Made by a program: the position numbers and the translations under genes. From assembly GCA_005881495.1 (NCBI GenBank), contig VBHI01000319.1, forward strand, positions 1 through 19,426: a stretch of DNA of 19,426 nt. The letters run 5' to 3'. Below, piece by piece: positions 1 through 7,471 of this stretch. Position 1 is the first letter of the stretch. Each line of letters begins with the position of its first letter. Under the pieces are notes generated by a model. The model saw nothing but the letters and a program-made list of their open reading frames with translations, did not search any database and was not told the DNA's origin. The stretch is from Chloroflexota bacterium (GTDB lineage Bacteria; Chloroflexota; Ktedonobacteria; Ktedonobacterales; Ktedonobacteraceae).

Positions 1-36
1 TGTTCTGCCTTTGCCCTTCAAAGTAGAGGCAGAACA
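1..36. terminator. Inverted repeat after the acetamidase gene (possible terminator)
   Basis: Positions 1-10 (tgttctgcct) and 27-36 (aggcagaaca) are perfect reverse complements around a 16-nt loop. An alternative inner pairing, ctttg with caaag, lies in the loop. The hairpin is 22 bases beyond the stop codon of the minus-strand acetamidase gene, a normal place for a terminator. The window ends at the distal arm, so a following U-run cannot be seen; it could equally be a repeat. Confidence 0.4.
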
Positions 37-58
37 GCCAGGAAACCATTATGCCCCA

Positions 59-1372
59 TTACAGACCATATTGCTGGCGAACGTAGGGGCCGATGCCGAT
101 AGCATCGAGTTTATCCATAGGAACGAGCATGTTTAACTGCACGACGCCGGGCAAACGACCGATCTCTACTCCGCCGGTGATGGTACAGCGATTGCGCACT
201 TCTGCCAGCGTCATGTGTAATACGTTGGACGCACGCTGCATGGCATTATCGGTTGCTTCGTTCAGCGTTGGACCGGTCCCGATAAACTGCACAGGGCCGG
301 CGCTGCGCTGCAAATTGACATTGTAGCGCTGAGCCAGGCGTTCACCTGCTTCCAGTTCCTCCTTTGAGTAAGGGCGCGCGATGAATGGCAAATCCTCGGC
401 CACAGGCAACAGAATGGGACCATCCAATGACAGGTTCTTGATAACATTGACGCGGACGCGGGCCTCGGCAGTGATATCGGTGGTGTGCAAGCCTAGTTCG
501 CCGTCGCCCTGGTTGGCGTGGCAATCGCCAATATAGACGCCGCCGCCCTCGATTTTGACCGGGCAGATGAGGATCGCGCCCGGGCGGACCTCGTTGGTGT
601 CAAGGTGCGCATCGGTCTTCACACGGTTGAGTGTTTCCAGCGTCATGCCATACGGGTGACGCGCTCCAACCAGGAAGTTGCCGAAGTCCCCGGCGTTGTG
701 CGAGTCGGGTAAATCGGCGCCCGGCGTTGTGCCGATATTTCCGATAAATGGACGCAGCCGAGCAAGCACACCTGGAATGGTGTGGGGCTCAAAGAGGAGG
801 ATAGGGTGCTGGCGTGCATTTGGCGGGAGGGCCGCAACCTCGCGTGCGCGCTGCGCAAAATCGTGGGCATTGGCCGCATCCATCGTCAAGCCAACCTGGC
901 TATCGTGGTCGAAAACGATAGTATATCCCTCCTCAAAACCGAATGGCTTGACGACTGCTCCGCATTTGGCGCAGCGAATACTGTCCTCTCCTGTCCCTTC
1001 GACACGGCTGGCGGGCCATGGTATGCCACACCCCGGGCACTTCTTATCAACGAAAGGATCGTCGCCAAAGGCCGCTTTGTTCGTCACCATCGTACCAGAA
1101 GAGGTTGCCAGCGATAGTACGCGCATAGACTCGATGGTGATAGCCAGGGCATCACCAACTCGCGCTCCCTCTACAGCCACCGGGCGGGTCACTTCGTGTC
1201 CACCACGGAACTCTGGTGTGATCATCGGTCCCCAGCAGCCGGGCGGAACGACACAACGAATGTGTCCACCGTCCTTAATCGTCGCCGCGAAGCCCAGGCT
1301 TGGACCAACAAGCCCACCGGTATACTCATCTACAAAGACATCATCCTTGATCTCACTGTCCATTGTCTGCAT
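59..1372 (-). CDS. Acetamidase/formamidase family amidohydrolase with zinc-ribbon insert
   Basis: Predicted cytosolic amidase of the acetamidase/formamidase (FmdA/AmdA) family, which hydrolyses short amides such as formamide or acetamide to the acid and ammonia. The 437-residue chain carries family blocks such as VPPGCWGPM (about 43-51), PEFRGGHEVTRPVAVEGA (53-70), VGDALAI, and the HxxQGDGE-like stretch CHANQGDGELG in the second half. The start at 1372 is chosen because AAAGGAGA (1381-1388) sits 9 nt upstream; the frame stays open further upstream, but that part has no family similarity and no ribosome site. Unusual: residues C112, C115, C134 and C137 form a CxxC-x18-CxxC zinc ribbon inserted after the conserved N-terminal block. 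The gene stands alone, divergent from the ferredoxin reductase. Family assignment is firm; the exact substrate is unknown. Confidence 0.88.
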   Translation of the reverse strand: MQTMDSEIKDDVFVDEYTGGLVGPSLGFAATIKDGGHIRCVVPPGCWGPMITPEFRGGHEVTRPVAVEGARVGDALAITIESMRVLSLATSSGTMVTNKAAFGDDPFVDKKCPGCGIPWPASRVEGTGEDSIRCAKCGAVVKPFGFEEGYTIVFDHDSQVGLTMDAANAHDFAQRAREVAALPPNARQHPILLFEPHTIPGVLARLRPFIGNIGTTPGADLPDSHNAGDFGNFLVGARHPYGMTLETLNRVKTDAHLDTNEVRPGAILICPVKIEGGGVYIGDCHANQGDGELGLHTTDITAEARVRVNVIKNLSLDGPILLPVAEDLPFIARPYSKEELEAGERLAQRYNVNLQRSAGPVQFIGTGPTLNEATDNAMQRASNVLHMTLAEVRNRCTITGGVEIGRLPGVVQLNMLVPMDKLDAIGIGPYVRQQYGL

Positions 1373-1803
1373 GAGCGGTATCTCCTTTCGCCAAAATGGG
1401 GGATACGGATTACAGGCCATTATGGAGAAGCACCAATCCATGATGGCAACGCATGTACAAATATGGGAATTACAAGGACCTGATACTTTTCTCTCTAGTA
1501 ACAATGTACTCGAGAGCAGCTCATTAGTCAACCTGAAAAGTCAAAATCTCCCTGCTGGCCCTTCTTGCTTTCGTCGGCTCCTTTATGCTTTATGGCCTGC
1601 TGTCACGTGGAAACGTTTCAAATGCTGCTGGTGGAGGTTGTGTGAGAATTGTGAGGTTCTGTCTCGTTCTTGTGATGCCTCTGTGAGATTACTGTCCTAC
1701 CTTTCAGTTTAAACAGGTTTCAACGATGAGCAGGATGTGCTCTTGCTCATACAATGTGGTTCGCCCTAGATAAAGTCAAGAGCCTCTTGAAGGGAGAGAT
1801 GTA
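1373..1803. promoter_or_regulatory. Divergent intergenic region with two operator-like palindromes
   Basis: This 431-bp gap separates the minus-strand acetamidase from the plus-strand ferredoxin reductase and must hold both promoters. Two symmetric sites are visible. At 1608-1621 tggaaacgtttcaa contains the perfect palindrome gaaacgtttc with a central CG, the style of LacI-family operators and CRE sites. At 1726-1750 atgagca and tgctcat flank an 11-nt spacer, about 55 bp before the reductase start. No convincing -35/-10 pair could be picked by eye, and no coding similarity was recognised. Confidence 0.4.
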
Positions 1804-3207
1804 ATGGAACAACTTGCTACTTCAGCCCGGCCACTACGCATTGCTATCATTGGTGCTGGTCCAGCCGGTTTTTATGCTGCCGATACACTTCTCAAGCAAC
1901 GCGATATCGTCCTGACCATTGATATCTTCAACCGCTTCCCTACTCCTTTCGGATTGGTCCGCGACGGTGTTGCGCCTGATCACCAGTCCATCAAAGCGGT
2001 GATCCGCGTCTTTGATAAAGTCCTGGCGGATCCACGAGTCCATTTCTTCGGGAATGTCACCTATGGTGTTGATATCCATCATAAAGAAGTAAAGCAGTTC
2101 TACGATCAGATCATCTATGCGGTTGGTGCCCAGGCTGATCGACGTATGGGCATCCACGGTGAAGAGCTGCCCAATAACTTTCCAGCTATCTCGTTTGTTG
2201 GCTGGTATAATGGTCATCCTGATTATCGCGATCTGCCCATCGATCTCTCATGCGAGCGGGCTGTCGTGGTCGGCAATGGTAACGTAGCAATGGATGTGAC
2301 ACGCATCCTCATCATGTCCCCGGATGCATTGCTGAAAACTGATATCGCCGACCATGCGCTGGAGAAGCTGCGCGAGAGCAAGATCCGCGAGGTGGTGGTA
2401 CTGGGTCGACGTGGCGCAGCGCAAGCATCATTTACGACCCCTGAGATCAAGGAACTGGGGAAGCTTGAAGGGGTGGATGTGATCATCAATCCTCAAAACA
2501 TCGAACTTGATCCGGCAAGCCTGGTTGAAATAGAAGAAGATCGCACAGCGAAGGCCAACCTGGAGTGCCTGCATGAGTATGCAACTCGCACGGAGCATAC
2601 TGCTCCTCGCCGCATTACCCTGCGCTTCCTGGCCTCGCCTGTGGAAATTGTTGGGGTGAATGGGCGGATTACCGCGGTGAGGATCGAACACAATGAGCTA
2701 GTCGTGGATTCCAATGGCGGACTTAGATCGAAAGGAACCAGCACGTTTGAGATCATTGAGGCTGGTCTGGTGATGCGCTCTATTGGCTATCGTAGTGTGC
2801 CAATTGAAGGCGTGCCGTTCGACCATGCGACCTCTACCATAAACAATATCGCAGGGCAAGTCGTGCATCCGAATACCGGTGAAGTAGTGCCAGGTGAATA
2901 TGTCGTCGGGTGGGCCAAGCGCGGCCCCACCGGTCTGATCGGGAACAACAAGCCTGACTCGGCAGCCACAGTCGAAACAATGCTGGCCGATCTGCCTATG
3001 CTACAAGGAATCAGCGATGATCATCGTGACCTGTCGCAGATCGAGGCGTTTCTGCGTGAGCGAGACATCGACTATGTGACCTATCAGGATTGGAAGATAC
3101 TGGATCAGTACGAAGTTGCCTGCGGTGCCAGGCAGGGGCGTCCGCGTGTCAAGGTCACCACCGTACCCGAGATGATGGCAATTATCAACCAGGGGCGTAT
3201 TGCCTGA
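1804..3207 (+). CDS. FAD-dependent ferredoxin-NADP(+) reductase, adrenodoxin-reductase/FprA type
   Basis: A 467-residue flavoprotein expected to pass electrons between NADPH and a ferredoxin in the cytosol. Residues 13-30 hold the N-terminal FAD Rossmann motif (IAIIGAGPAGFYAAD), followed by FNRFPTPFGLVRDGVAPDH (about 42-60), the hallmark of the adrenodoxin reductase/FprA group. The NADPH site is VVVGNGNVAMDVTR (154-167), and the GRRGAAQASFT block (201-211) has the paired arginines that contact the 2'-phosphate. The C-terminal FAD contact is GWAKRGPTGLIGNNKPDSAAT. Length fits the family (about 450-470). A GGGAG ribosome site lies 7 nt before the ATG. No ferredoxin or P450 partner is in the window, so the redox partner is unknown. 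Confidence 0.9.
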   Translation: MEQLATSARPLRIAIIGAGPAGFYAADTLLKQRDIVLTIDIFNRFPTPFGLVRDGVAPDHQSIKAVIRVFDKVLADPRVHFFGNVTYGVDIHHKEVKQFYDQIIYAVGAQADRRMGIHGEELPNNFPAISFVGWYNGHPDYRDLPIDLSCERAVVVGNGNVAMDVTRILIMSPDALLKTDIADHALEKLRESKIREVVVLGRRGAAQASFTTPEIKELGKLEGVDVIINPQNIELDPASLVEIEEDRTAKANLECLHEYATRTEHTAPRRITLRFLASPVEIVGVNGRITAVRIEHNELVVDSNGGLRSKGTSTFEIIEAGLVMRSIGYRSVPIEGVPFDHATSTINNIAGQVVHPNTGEVVPGEYVVGWAKRGPTGLIGNNKPDSAATVETMLADLPMLQGISDDHRDLSQIEAFLRERDIDYVTYQDWKILDQYEVACGARQGRPRVKVTTVPEMMAIINQGRIA

Positions 3208-3302
3208 CAGTAGACGCAGAGGCCGAAGGTTGATGTATTGGGCAATCTCCCGGCGGATGGGAAACACCAGGTAAACCGCCGCATATCCAAGTGAAAGCCG
3301 CC

Positions 3303-3428
3303 ATGCACATGATCAAGCATGTAGTACATCAGCACTTTGATGACGTCGGCTCCGGCCGCAACGAGACGCCTCACTGACCACTGATCGAGCAGATCAGGCA
3401 GGCGTCCCTCAACGTTTGTATCGTATAC
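3303..3428 (-). pseudogene. Fragment of tagatose-1,6-bisphosphate aldolase (LacD-like)
   Basis: Directly after the prpE stop, and in the same reading frame, about 42 codons spell a sequence containing EGRLPDLLDQWSVRRL followed by AAGADVIKVLMYY. This is the recognisable core of LacD-type class I tagatose-bisphosphate aldolases, where the family has GRLPDLL-x-WSVRRxKEAGADAVKxLLYY. The lysine in VIKVLMYY matches the Schiff-base strand of the family. There is no start codon, and similarity is lost after MYY, so only a small internal piece remains. It was probably left by a deletion or recombination that joined it to the end of prpE. Recognition is from memory of the family; an alignment would settle it. 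Confidence 0.55.
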
Positions 3429-5339
3429 TTAGACCTGCTTCTCCTCGGCTACTGCCGCCTGGATCAGCTCGATGCTCGCGGGATCGTCCAGCGTGGTGAG
3501 GTCCCCTGGATCGCGACCCTCGGCGATGGCCTGAATGCTGCGCCGCAGCAGCTTGCCAGAGCGGGTCTTGGGCAGTTGACTGACGAAGATCACCCGCCCC
3601 GGGCGAGCGATCGCGCCTAGCTCCTTATCCACGGTGCTCATGATCTCTTTCTCCATCGTCTTGCGTTCCTCCGTCGTCTCGACCTGGCTCTGGTTTTTCA
3701 CCACAGCGAAGGCCAGCGGTATCTGGCCTTTGAGCTGATCCGCCACACCGACCACCGCCACTTCGGCAATGGTCGGGTACGAGCTCACCGCCTCTTCAAT
3801 TTCGCGGGTGCCCATACGATGGCCGGCCACGTTGATGACATCATCGCTGCGGCCAAGGATGAAGTAGTAGCCATCCTTGTCTCGGATACCCCAGTCGAAA
3901 GTGGTATAGATCAGCCTGTCCTTGAAGTCTGTGAAATAGGTCTGAACAAAGCGCTCGTCCTGGCCCCAGACAGTAGAGAGGCACCCGGGTGGCAGCGGCG
4001 GCTCCACTGTCACGACGCCTTTTTCATTCACATCGCACTCGGCGCCGGTGTCCTCACGCAGCAGCTTCACGTTGTAGCCGTAGGCCTGGAAGCTCGGGCT
4101 GCCGAACTTGATGGGAGCGTGTACCACTCCCGGTACAGCAGTCAAAATGGCCCATCCAGTTTCGGTCTGCCAGTAGTGGTCGTAGATTGGCTTACCGAGC
4201 GACTCTGCGATCCAGTTCGCAGTTGTCTCATCGAGCGGCTCGCCGGCAATAAACAGATGGCGCAGGTGGCTGAGATCGTACTTCTTCAGGTACATGGGAT
4301 CTTGCTTCTTGAGTACCCGAATCGCCGTGGGCGCACTGAACATCACCGTGACCTTGTAATCTTGCACGATCTTCCACCAGATACCAGGATCAGGCCGAGT
4401 CGGCAAGCCTTCGTACATCACAGTAGCCATGCCGCACAGCAGCGGGCCATAGACGATGTACGAGTGTCCGACCACCCAGCCGATGTCGGAGGTAGCGAAG
4501 TAGGTTTCGCCCGGACGGCCGCAGTAGATGTATTTCATGCTCGCGGCGAGCGCCACCGCGTAGCCACCGGTGTCGCGTTGCACGCCTTTTGGTTTCCCGG
4601 TCGTACCAGAGGTGTAGAGGATGTATGAGGGCTCATTGGACTCCAGCCAGGTTACCGGGATGCTCGCGTTCAAGTGCTGCTGCCGCAGTGAGGCATAGTC
4701 CAGATCCCGGTTGGCTGTGAGGGGCATTCCCTTGTCCAAGCCGCGGTTCACGATCACTACATGCTTGGGCGGATGCTCCGACAGGCGCAGTGCCTCGTCC
4801 ACCAGATGCTTATATGGTACCGGTTTGCCGCCACGCATGCCGGCGTCGGCCGTCACCATCACCTTCGGCTGGGCGTCGTCGATGCGAGTGGCCAGGCTGG
4901 GGGAGGCAAACCCGCCGAACACGACCGAATGGATGGCACCGATGCGCACGGTGGCGAGCATGGCAAAAATGGCCTCCGGGATCATGGGCATGTAGATGAG
5001 CACCCGGTCGCCCCGGCCAACGCCCAGGCTTTGCAGTATCGCGGCGAACCGGTTCACCTCTGTATGCAGTTGCTTGAATGTATAGACTTTCTCTTCGTCT
5101 ATCTCTGTGGAAATGAAGATCAGCGCGTTCTGGTCCCCGCGTTCAGCCAGGTGCCGATCCACCGCATTGTAGCAAAGGTTGGTCTCTCCTCCGACGAACC
5201 ATTTCGTGAACGGCGGCCGGGAATAGTCCAGCACATGCGCAAAGGGTTTGTGCCAGTGAATGAGCTCTGCCTGCTCACCCCAGAAGGCTTCTGGCTGTTC
5301 AACGGAGCGACGATGAAACGCTTGATACTTCGTATTCAT
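3429..5339 (-). CDS. prpE: Propionyl-CoA synthetase (propionate-CoA ligase)
   Basis: A 636-residue AMP-forming acyl-CoA synthetase that activates propionate (or acetate) with ATP and CoA through an acyl-adenylate. The ACS N-terminal block (about 7-62, with PEAFWGEQAE and KWFVGGETNLCYN) is followed by the P-loop TSGTTGKPKGVQRDTGGY (243-260), whose VQRDTGGY ending is typical of PrpE rather than Acs. Next come YWQTETGW (389-396), the hinge region GRSDDVINVAGHRMGTREIEE (from 496) and PKTRSGKLLRR with catalytic K596, the lysine regulated by acetylation in relatives. Start at 5339: AGGAGG at 5347-5352, 7 nt upstream; the open frame continues 44 codons further but only through an IS relic. Propionyl-CoA from this enzyme could supply 3-hydroxyvalerate monomers or the nearby carboxylase. 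Confidence 0.92.
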   Translation of the reverse strand: MNTKYQAFHRRSVEQPEAFWGEQAELIHWHKPFAHVLDYSRPPFTKWFVGGETNLCYNAVDRHLAERGDQNALIFISTEIDEEKVYTFKQLHTEVNRFAAILQSLGVGRGDRVLIYMPMIPEAIFAMLATVRIGAIHSVVFGGFASPSLATRIDDAQPKVMVTADAGMRGGKPVPYKHLVDEALRLSEHPPKHVVIVNRGLDKGMPLTANRDLDYASLRQQHLNASIPVTWLESNEPSYILYTSGTTGKPKGVQRDTGGYAVALAASMKYIYCGRPGETYFATSDIGWVVGHSYIVYGPLLCGMATVMYEGLPTRPDPGIWWKIVQDYKVTVMFSAPTAIRVLKKQDPMYLKKYDLSHLRHLFIAGEPLDETTANWIAESLGKPIYDHYWQTETGWAILTAVPGVVHAPIKFGSPSFQAYGYNVKLLREDTGAECDVNEKGVVTVEPPLPPGCLSTVWGQDERFVQTYFTDFKDRLIYTTFDWGIRDKDGYYFILGRSDDVINVAGHRMGTREIEEAVSSYPTIAEVAVVGVADQLKGQIPLAFAVVKNQSQVETTEERKTMEKEIMSTVDKELGAIARPGRVIFVSQLPKTRSGKLLRRSIQAIAEGRDPGDLTTLDDPASIELIQAAVAEEKQV

Positions 5340-5346
5340 GACTTTT

Positions 5347-5352
5347 CCTCCT
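5347..5352 (-). promoter_or_regulatory. Ribosome binding site that fixes the prpE start
   Basis: AGGAGG on the minus strand, 7 nt before the ATG at 5339. It lies inside the short gap between the IS6-type relic and prpE and rules out the longer in-frame start at 5471. Confidence 0.75.
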
Positions 5353-5360
5353 CGGATATG

Positions 5361-5425
5361 CGGTTCAGTTGCAAAAAATGTTGCGTCATCCAGTTTCATT
5401 GCGCACATTTTTTGCAACTGAACCG
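5361..5425. mobile_element. 65-bp relic: two abutting IS6-family-type terminal inverted repeats
   Basis: Positions 5361-5381 and 5405-5425 are perfect 21-bp inverted repeats, and three more pairs form beyond a one-base bulge. Each arm reads ggttcagttgcaaa outward-in, one mismatch from the classic IS6/IS257-type end ggttctgttgcaaa. Only 23 bases lie between the arms, so no transposase is present. The flanking 8-mers (ggatatgc on the left, gattcgtc on the right) do not match, so there is no target duplication. This fits a deletion between IS copies or internal collapse rather than a simple insertion. The relic sits at the break point of the truncated acyl-CoA synthetase gene. Confidence 0.6.
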
Positions 5426-5584
5426 ATTCGTCTGCCCGCCAACGAACCAGCGGAACGTGGGCGGTGTCCACTCAAATACTTGATCCCATTTGCGGAGCCA
5501 CGGCAGCTGCTCGGCCGCTTTGCCCCAAAATGCTTCCGGATCCTCCCTGGCATTTTCAATCCAACGCTGTACAATCGGACTCAC
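5426..5584 (-). pseudogene. N-terminal remnant of a second acyl-CoA synthetase
   Basis: From a GTG at 5584, 53 codons encode a clear ACS N-terminal domain: DPEAFWGKAAEQLPW, WDQVFEW, PPTFRWFVGGQTN. The last residues line up with KWFVGGETN of the adjacent prpE product, after which PrpE continues LCYNAVDRHL. Here the reading frame instead enters the IS6-type inverted repeat (RFSCKKCAQ, stop at 5396-5398). The remnant is clearly a paralogue of prpE, not a duplicated end of it, since the sequences differ at many positions. The start codon is uncertain: AAGGAGG lies about 15 nt before the GTG, which is long. If transcribed, it forms a 62-codon leader ORF ahead of prpE. Confidence 0.7.
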
Positions 5585-5640
5585 TAGGTTATGAATATAC
5601 CTCCTTGTTTTTTCACTTGACGTAGAGCACCTAACTTTTC

Positions 5641-5688
5641 GTGGCCCGAGGGGATCCGCTGTATCATGGCCACCCGGGATCTCCTCGG
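5641..5688 (-). promoter_or_regulatory. Structured leader with two mutually exclusive hairpins
   Basis: On the minus strand ccgaggagatcccg (5688-5675) can pair with cggatcccctcgg (5658-5646). Alternatively gtggcc within its loop (5673-5668) can pair with ggccac just beyond (5646-5641). The two stems compete for the same bases, an arrangement seen in attenuators and riboswitches. No U-run follows, and the ribosome site is about 40 nt further on. It lies in the expected leader of the synthetase remnant/prpE transcript. Function is inferred only from pairing potential. Confidence 0.3.
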
Positions 5689-6186
5689 CTCCTCAGTCAA
5701 GGAGAAAAGGGATTTGCTACTCCTTCGTATCCACCTCTTCTGTTAAATCTATATCCCTGCTCTCACGATTACATCACATCTGGATGTTCTACCCTCACGA
5801 AGACATCACGGCTTCGGGAGACCTCCTCCAAAGCAAACGGCTTTCGCGTTCCGATGCTACTCTGAGGCCGAAATCTAATCGGACTAACCACTAGCATATC
5901 ATATTCTTATTACTCTCCACTTACGACTGCCCCTTTCGTATCATCTTTCAGTATCCTTTTTGTCGTAATATCGACCTTTGATAAACTTTGGCCGAATGGG
6001 GAGGTAGATGTGTCTTTTGAGAAGTGTGTGTGATTGTATTGTAATAGAAGGAAAGATTACTGTGATCGATTTGTGACTTTTGTACCCCATACTTGAAAAG
6101 AATGGCCAAACCTGATATTGAAAGGAGTCATTGAGTGGTAATAACACATGTTCCGTAGAGTTTTTAGAAAATTCTCACAGAAATGG

Positions 6187-6194
6187 AAAGGAGG
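6187..6194 (+). promoter_or_regulatory. Ribosome binding site that fixes the phaB start
   Basis: AAAGGAGG, 6 nt before the ATG at 6201. An in-frame ATG at 6183 precedes the Shine-Dalgarno sequence and would place it inside the gene, so the later ATG is the real start. Confidence 0.8.
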
Positions 6195-6200
6195 TTCCAG

Positions 6201-6950
6201 ATGGGAACGATTACAGGAGCAGTTATCGTTATCACAGGCGCATCAAGAGGAATTGGACGTGCTATAGCCGAGGAACTAGGACATGAAGGGGCCAGGGTGG
6301 TAGTGAACTATACTAAGAGCAAGGAGGCTGCTGAGGACCTGGTGGCCCGGCTCCATGAGAGCGGATCACCTGAGGCAATGGCAGTTCAAGCGGATGTGTC
6401 GGATGGGGCACAGGCAGCCAAACTCATCGAAGAGACCATTGCACGGTTTGGCCGGATAGACGCACTGGTCAATAATGCTGGAATAAACATCGATCGCACG
6501 ATGAAGAATCTCACCATGGCGGACTGGGATAAGGTCATCCAGGTTGACTTGAACAGCTATTTCTACACGGTGAAAGCAGCACTACCTTACTTTATGCGGC
6601 AGAAGAGCGGCAAAATCATCAACATCAGCTCCATGAATGGCCAGACGGGGAGCGTTGGCCAGGCCAACTATTCAGCCGCCAAAGCTGGCATTGTTGGTTT
6701 CACCAAAACGGCAGCCCTGGAGCTGGCTCGCTTCAACGTGACGGTCAACGCTATCTGTCCCGGTTATATAGCAACAGAGATGTACGAGGCGATTCCAGAC
6801 AAGTTGAAGGAGGCGATTCTGGCTCGGATACCCCTCGGTCGGGCCGGCACACCTCAGGAGGTAGCTCGTGCTGTGCGCTACCTCATCGTAGATGGTGATT
6901 ACTATACTGGCGAGACTCTCAGCATGAATGGTGGGGTCTACATGCACTGA
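6201..6950 (+). CDS. phaB: Acetoacetyl-CoA reductase (SDR family, PhaB/FabG type)
   Basis: A 249-residue short-chain dehydrogenase that should reduce acetoacetyl-CoA to (R)-3-hydroxybutyryl-CoA with NADPH, the second step of polyhydroxybutyrate synthesis. The cofactor motif is TGASRGIG (12-19), NNAG is at 91-94, and the catalytic triad is S144, Y157 and K161 within SSMNGQTGSVGQANYSAAKAG. The ending TGETLSMNGGVYMH is the usual C-terminus of PhaB. It could also act as a FabG ketoacyl-ACP reductase; the nearby PHA synthase favours PhaB. Its TGA stop (6948-6950) coincides with the outer end of an IS200/IS605-type relic, which now separates it from the synthase genes about 765 bp downstream. Confidence 0.88.
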   Translation: MGTITGAVIVITGASRGIGRAIAEELGHEGARVVVNYTKSKEAAEDLVARLHESGSPEAMAVQADVSDGAQAAKLIEETIARFGRIDALVNNAGINIDRTMKNLTMADWDKVIQVDLNSYFYTVKAALPYFMRQKSGKIINISSMNGQTGSVGQANYSAAKAGIVGFTKTAALELARFNVTVNAICPGYIATEMYEAIPDKLKEAILARIPLGRAGTPQEVARAVRYLIVDGDYYTGETLSMNGGVYMH

Positions 6951-7260
6951 CACTCCCCGCCATAAATGACGGGGGTTCTTGGTTCAACGAAGGAGCTTGC
7001 CACTTGAATACTGCTACTCAAGCCGTAGAGGTCCCTTTTCCCCAAGCGTTCGCTTCTCCGAAGAGAAGCCCGTTTCCGAGTGCCCCCCGGTACGGTCTGT
7101 TCCTGGCTTCAAGTGATAGGCCATCCGACCGTGAGGTGGGAATGCGCCCTCCGAGGAGGTTCTACGCAGCCTATCACCACTGTGCACACGAACACGTTGA
7201 GACGCTAGTGCTTTTACCCACGGGAACGCTTTACCGTGGAACCCAGCGAAACACTATTGG
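6951..7260 (-). ncRNA. Possible orphan omegaRNA/reRNA-like transcript of the IS605-type relic
   Basis: In IS200/IS605 elements the last roughly 100-300 nt before the right end encode the guide RNA used by TnpB, ending at the element boundary so that flanking DNA becomes the guide. Here the same segment keeps several well-formed stems: cUUCGg tetraloop stem at 7052-7069, ccacgg/ccgtgg near 7220-7245, terminal stem at 6954-6973. It ends against phaB, so any guide would match the 3' end of phaB. No TnpB is in the window. This is a structural inference; expression is unknown. Confidence 0.3.
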
Positions 7261-7326
7261 GTTGTCAATGTGCACAAGAACTAGAACAAGTATACTACGC
7301 TCTAAGCAAAATGTCAAGCGGTTTGG

Positions 7327-7471
7327 CTTGGGGAGCCAGGGCAATCGCATCTAAATTTTCCATCGCCTTGTGGAGCGCGAGTATACAGTAGAGCTTTGCG
7401 GGTCAGCTTGTTGTAATGCAGCTTGCAGAGCTAGTTCCCAAAATTAGATGCGATTGCCCTGCTTGGGGAGC
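7327..7471. mobile_element. 125-bp MITE with perfect 18-bp terminal repeats and 10-bp target duplication
   Basis: The element spans 7337-7461. Its ends are cagggcaatcgcatctaa (7337-7354) and the exact reverse complement (7444-7461); similarity extends 4 more bases if one extra A is allowed. It is flanked directly by cttggggagc at 7327-7336 and again at 7462-7471, a 10-bp target site duplication. The interior has no ORF. It has the anatomy of a non-autonomous element mobilised by a DDE transposase making 9-11-bp duplications, such as IS4-group enzymes. It inserted into the IS605-type relic, so it is the younger of the two. Confidence 0.85.

Larger units (their letters stand above)
5585..6200. 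other. 616-bp gene-free region between the prpE block and phaB
   Basis: No frame here resembles a known protein. On the minus strand the part nearest the synthetase remnant holds a strong hairpin (5646-5658 with 5675-5688, one mismatch and one bulge) plus an alternative stem (5641-5646 with 5668-5673), then AAGGAGG just before the remnant. The phaB-proximal half (about 5880-6180) is AT-rich and must contain the phaB promoter, although no single -35/-10 pair stands out. Confidence 0.5.

Noticed and set aside
678..1712. Long plus-strand open frame opposite the acetamidase
   Set aside because: It is an antisense frame of a conserved gene, has no family features and no ribosome site.
5345..5415. 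Outward promoter from the IS6-type end (TTGCAA as -35) driving prpE
   Set aside because: The place for a -10 box, 17 bp away, is occupied by the prpE ribosome site.
5340..5471. Longer PrpE starting at 5471
   Set aside because: The extra 44 codons read straight through the IS6-type relic and out of frame with the synthetase remnant; AGGAGG fixes the start at 5339.
4761..5483. Plus-strand open frames opposite prpE
   Set aside because: His/Arg/Gly-rich antisense shadows of a well-conserved gene.
5641..5688. T-box antiterminator (gggtgg...gcgg on the minus strand)
   Set aside because: The UGGNACCGCG core is broken by extra bases, no stem I motifs were found, and the downstream gene is not a tRNA-linked one.
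6060..6080. CRP-like site (tgtgatcgatttgtgac) upstream of phaB
   Set aside because: The two halves are direct, not inverted, and do not fit TGTGA-N6-TCACA.
7004..7354. Small plus-strand gene within the mobile-element block
   Set aside because: It runs over hairpins of the IS605-type relic and ends inside the MITE repeat; the composition is not protein-like.
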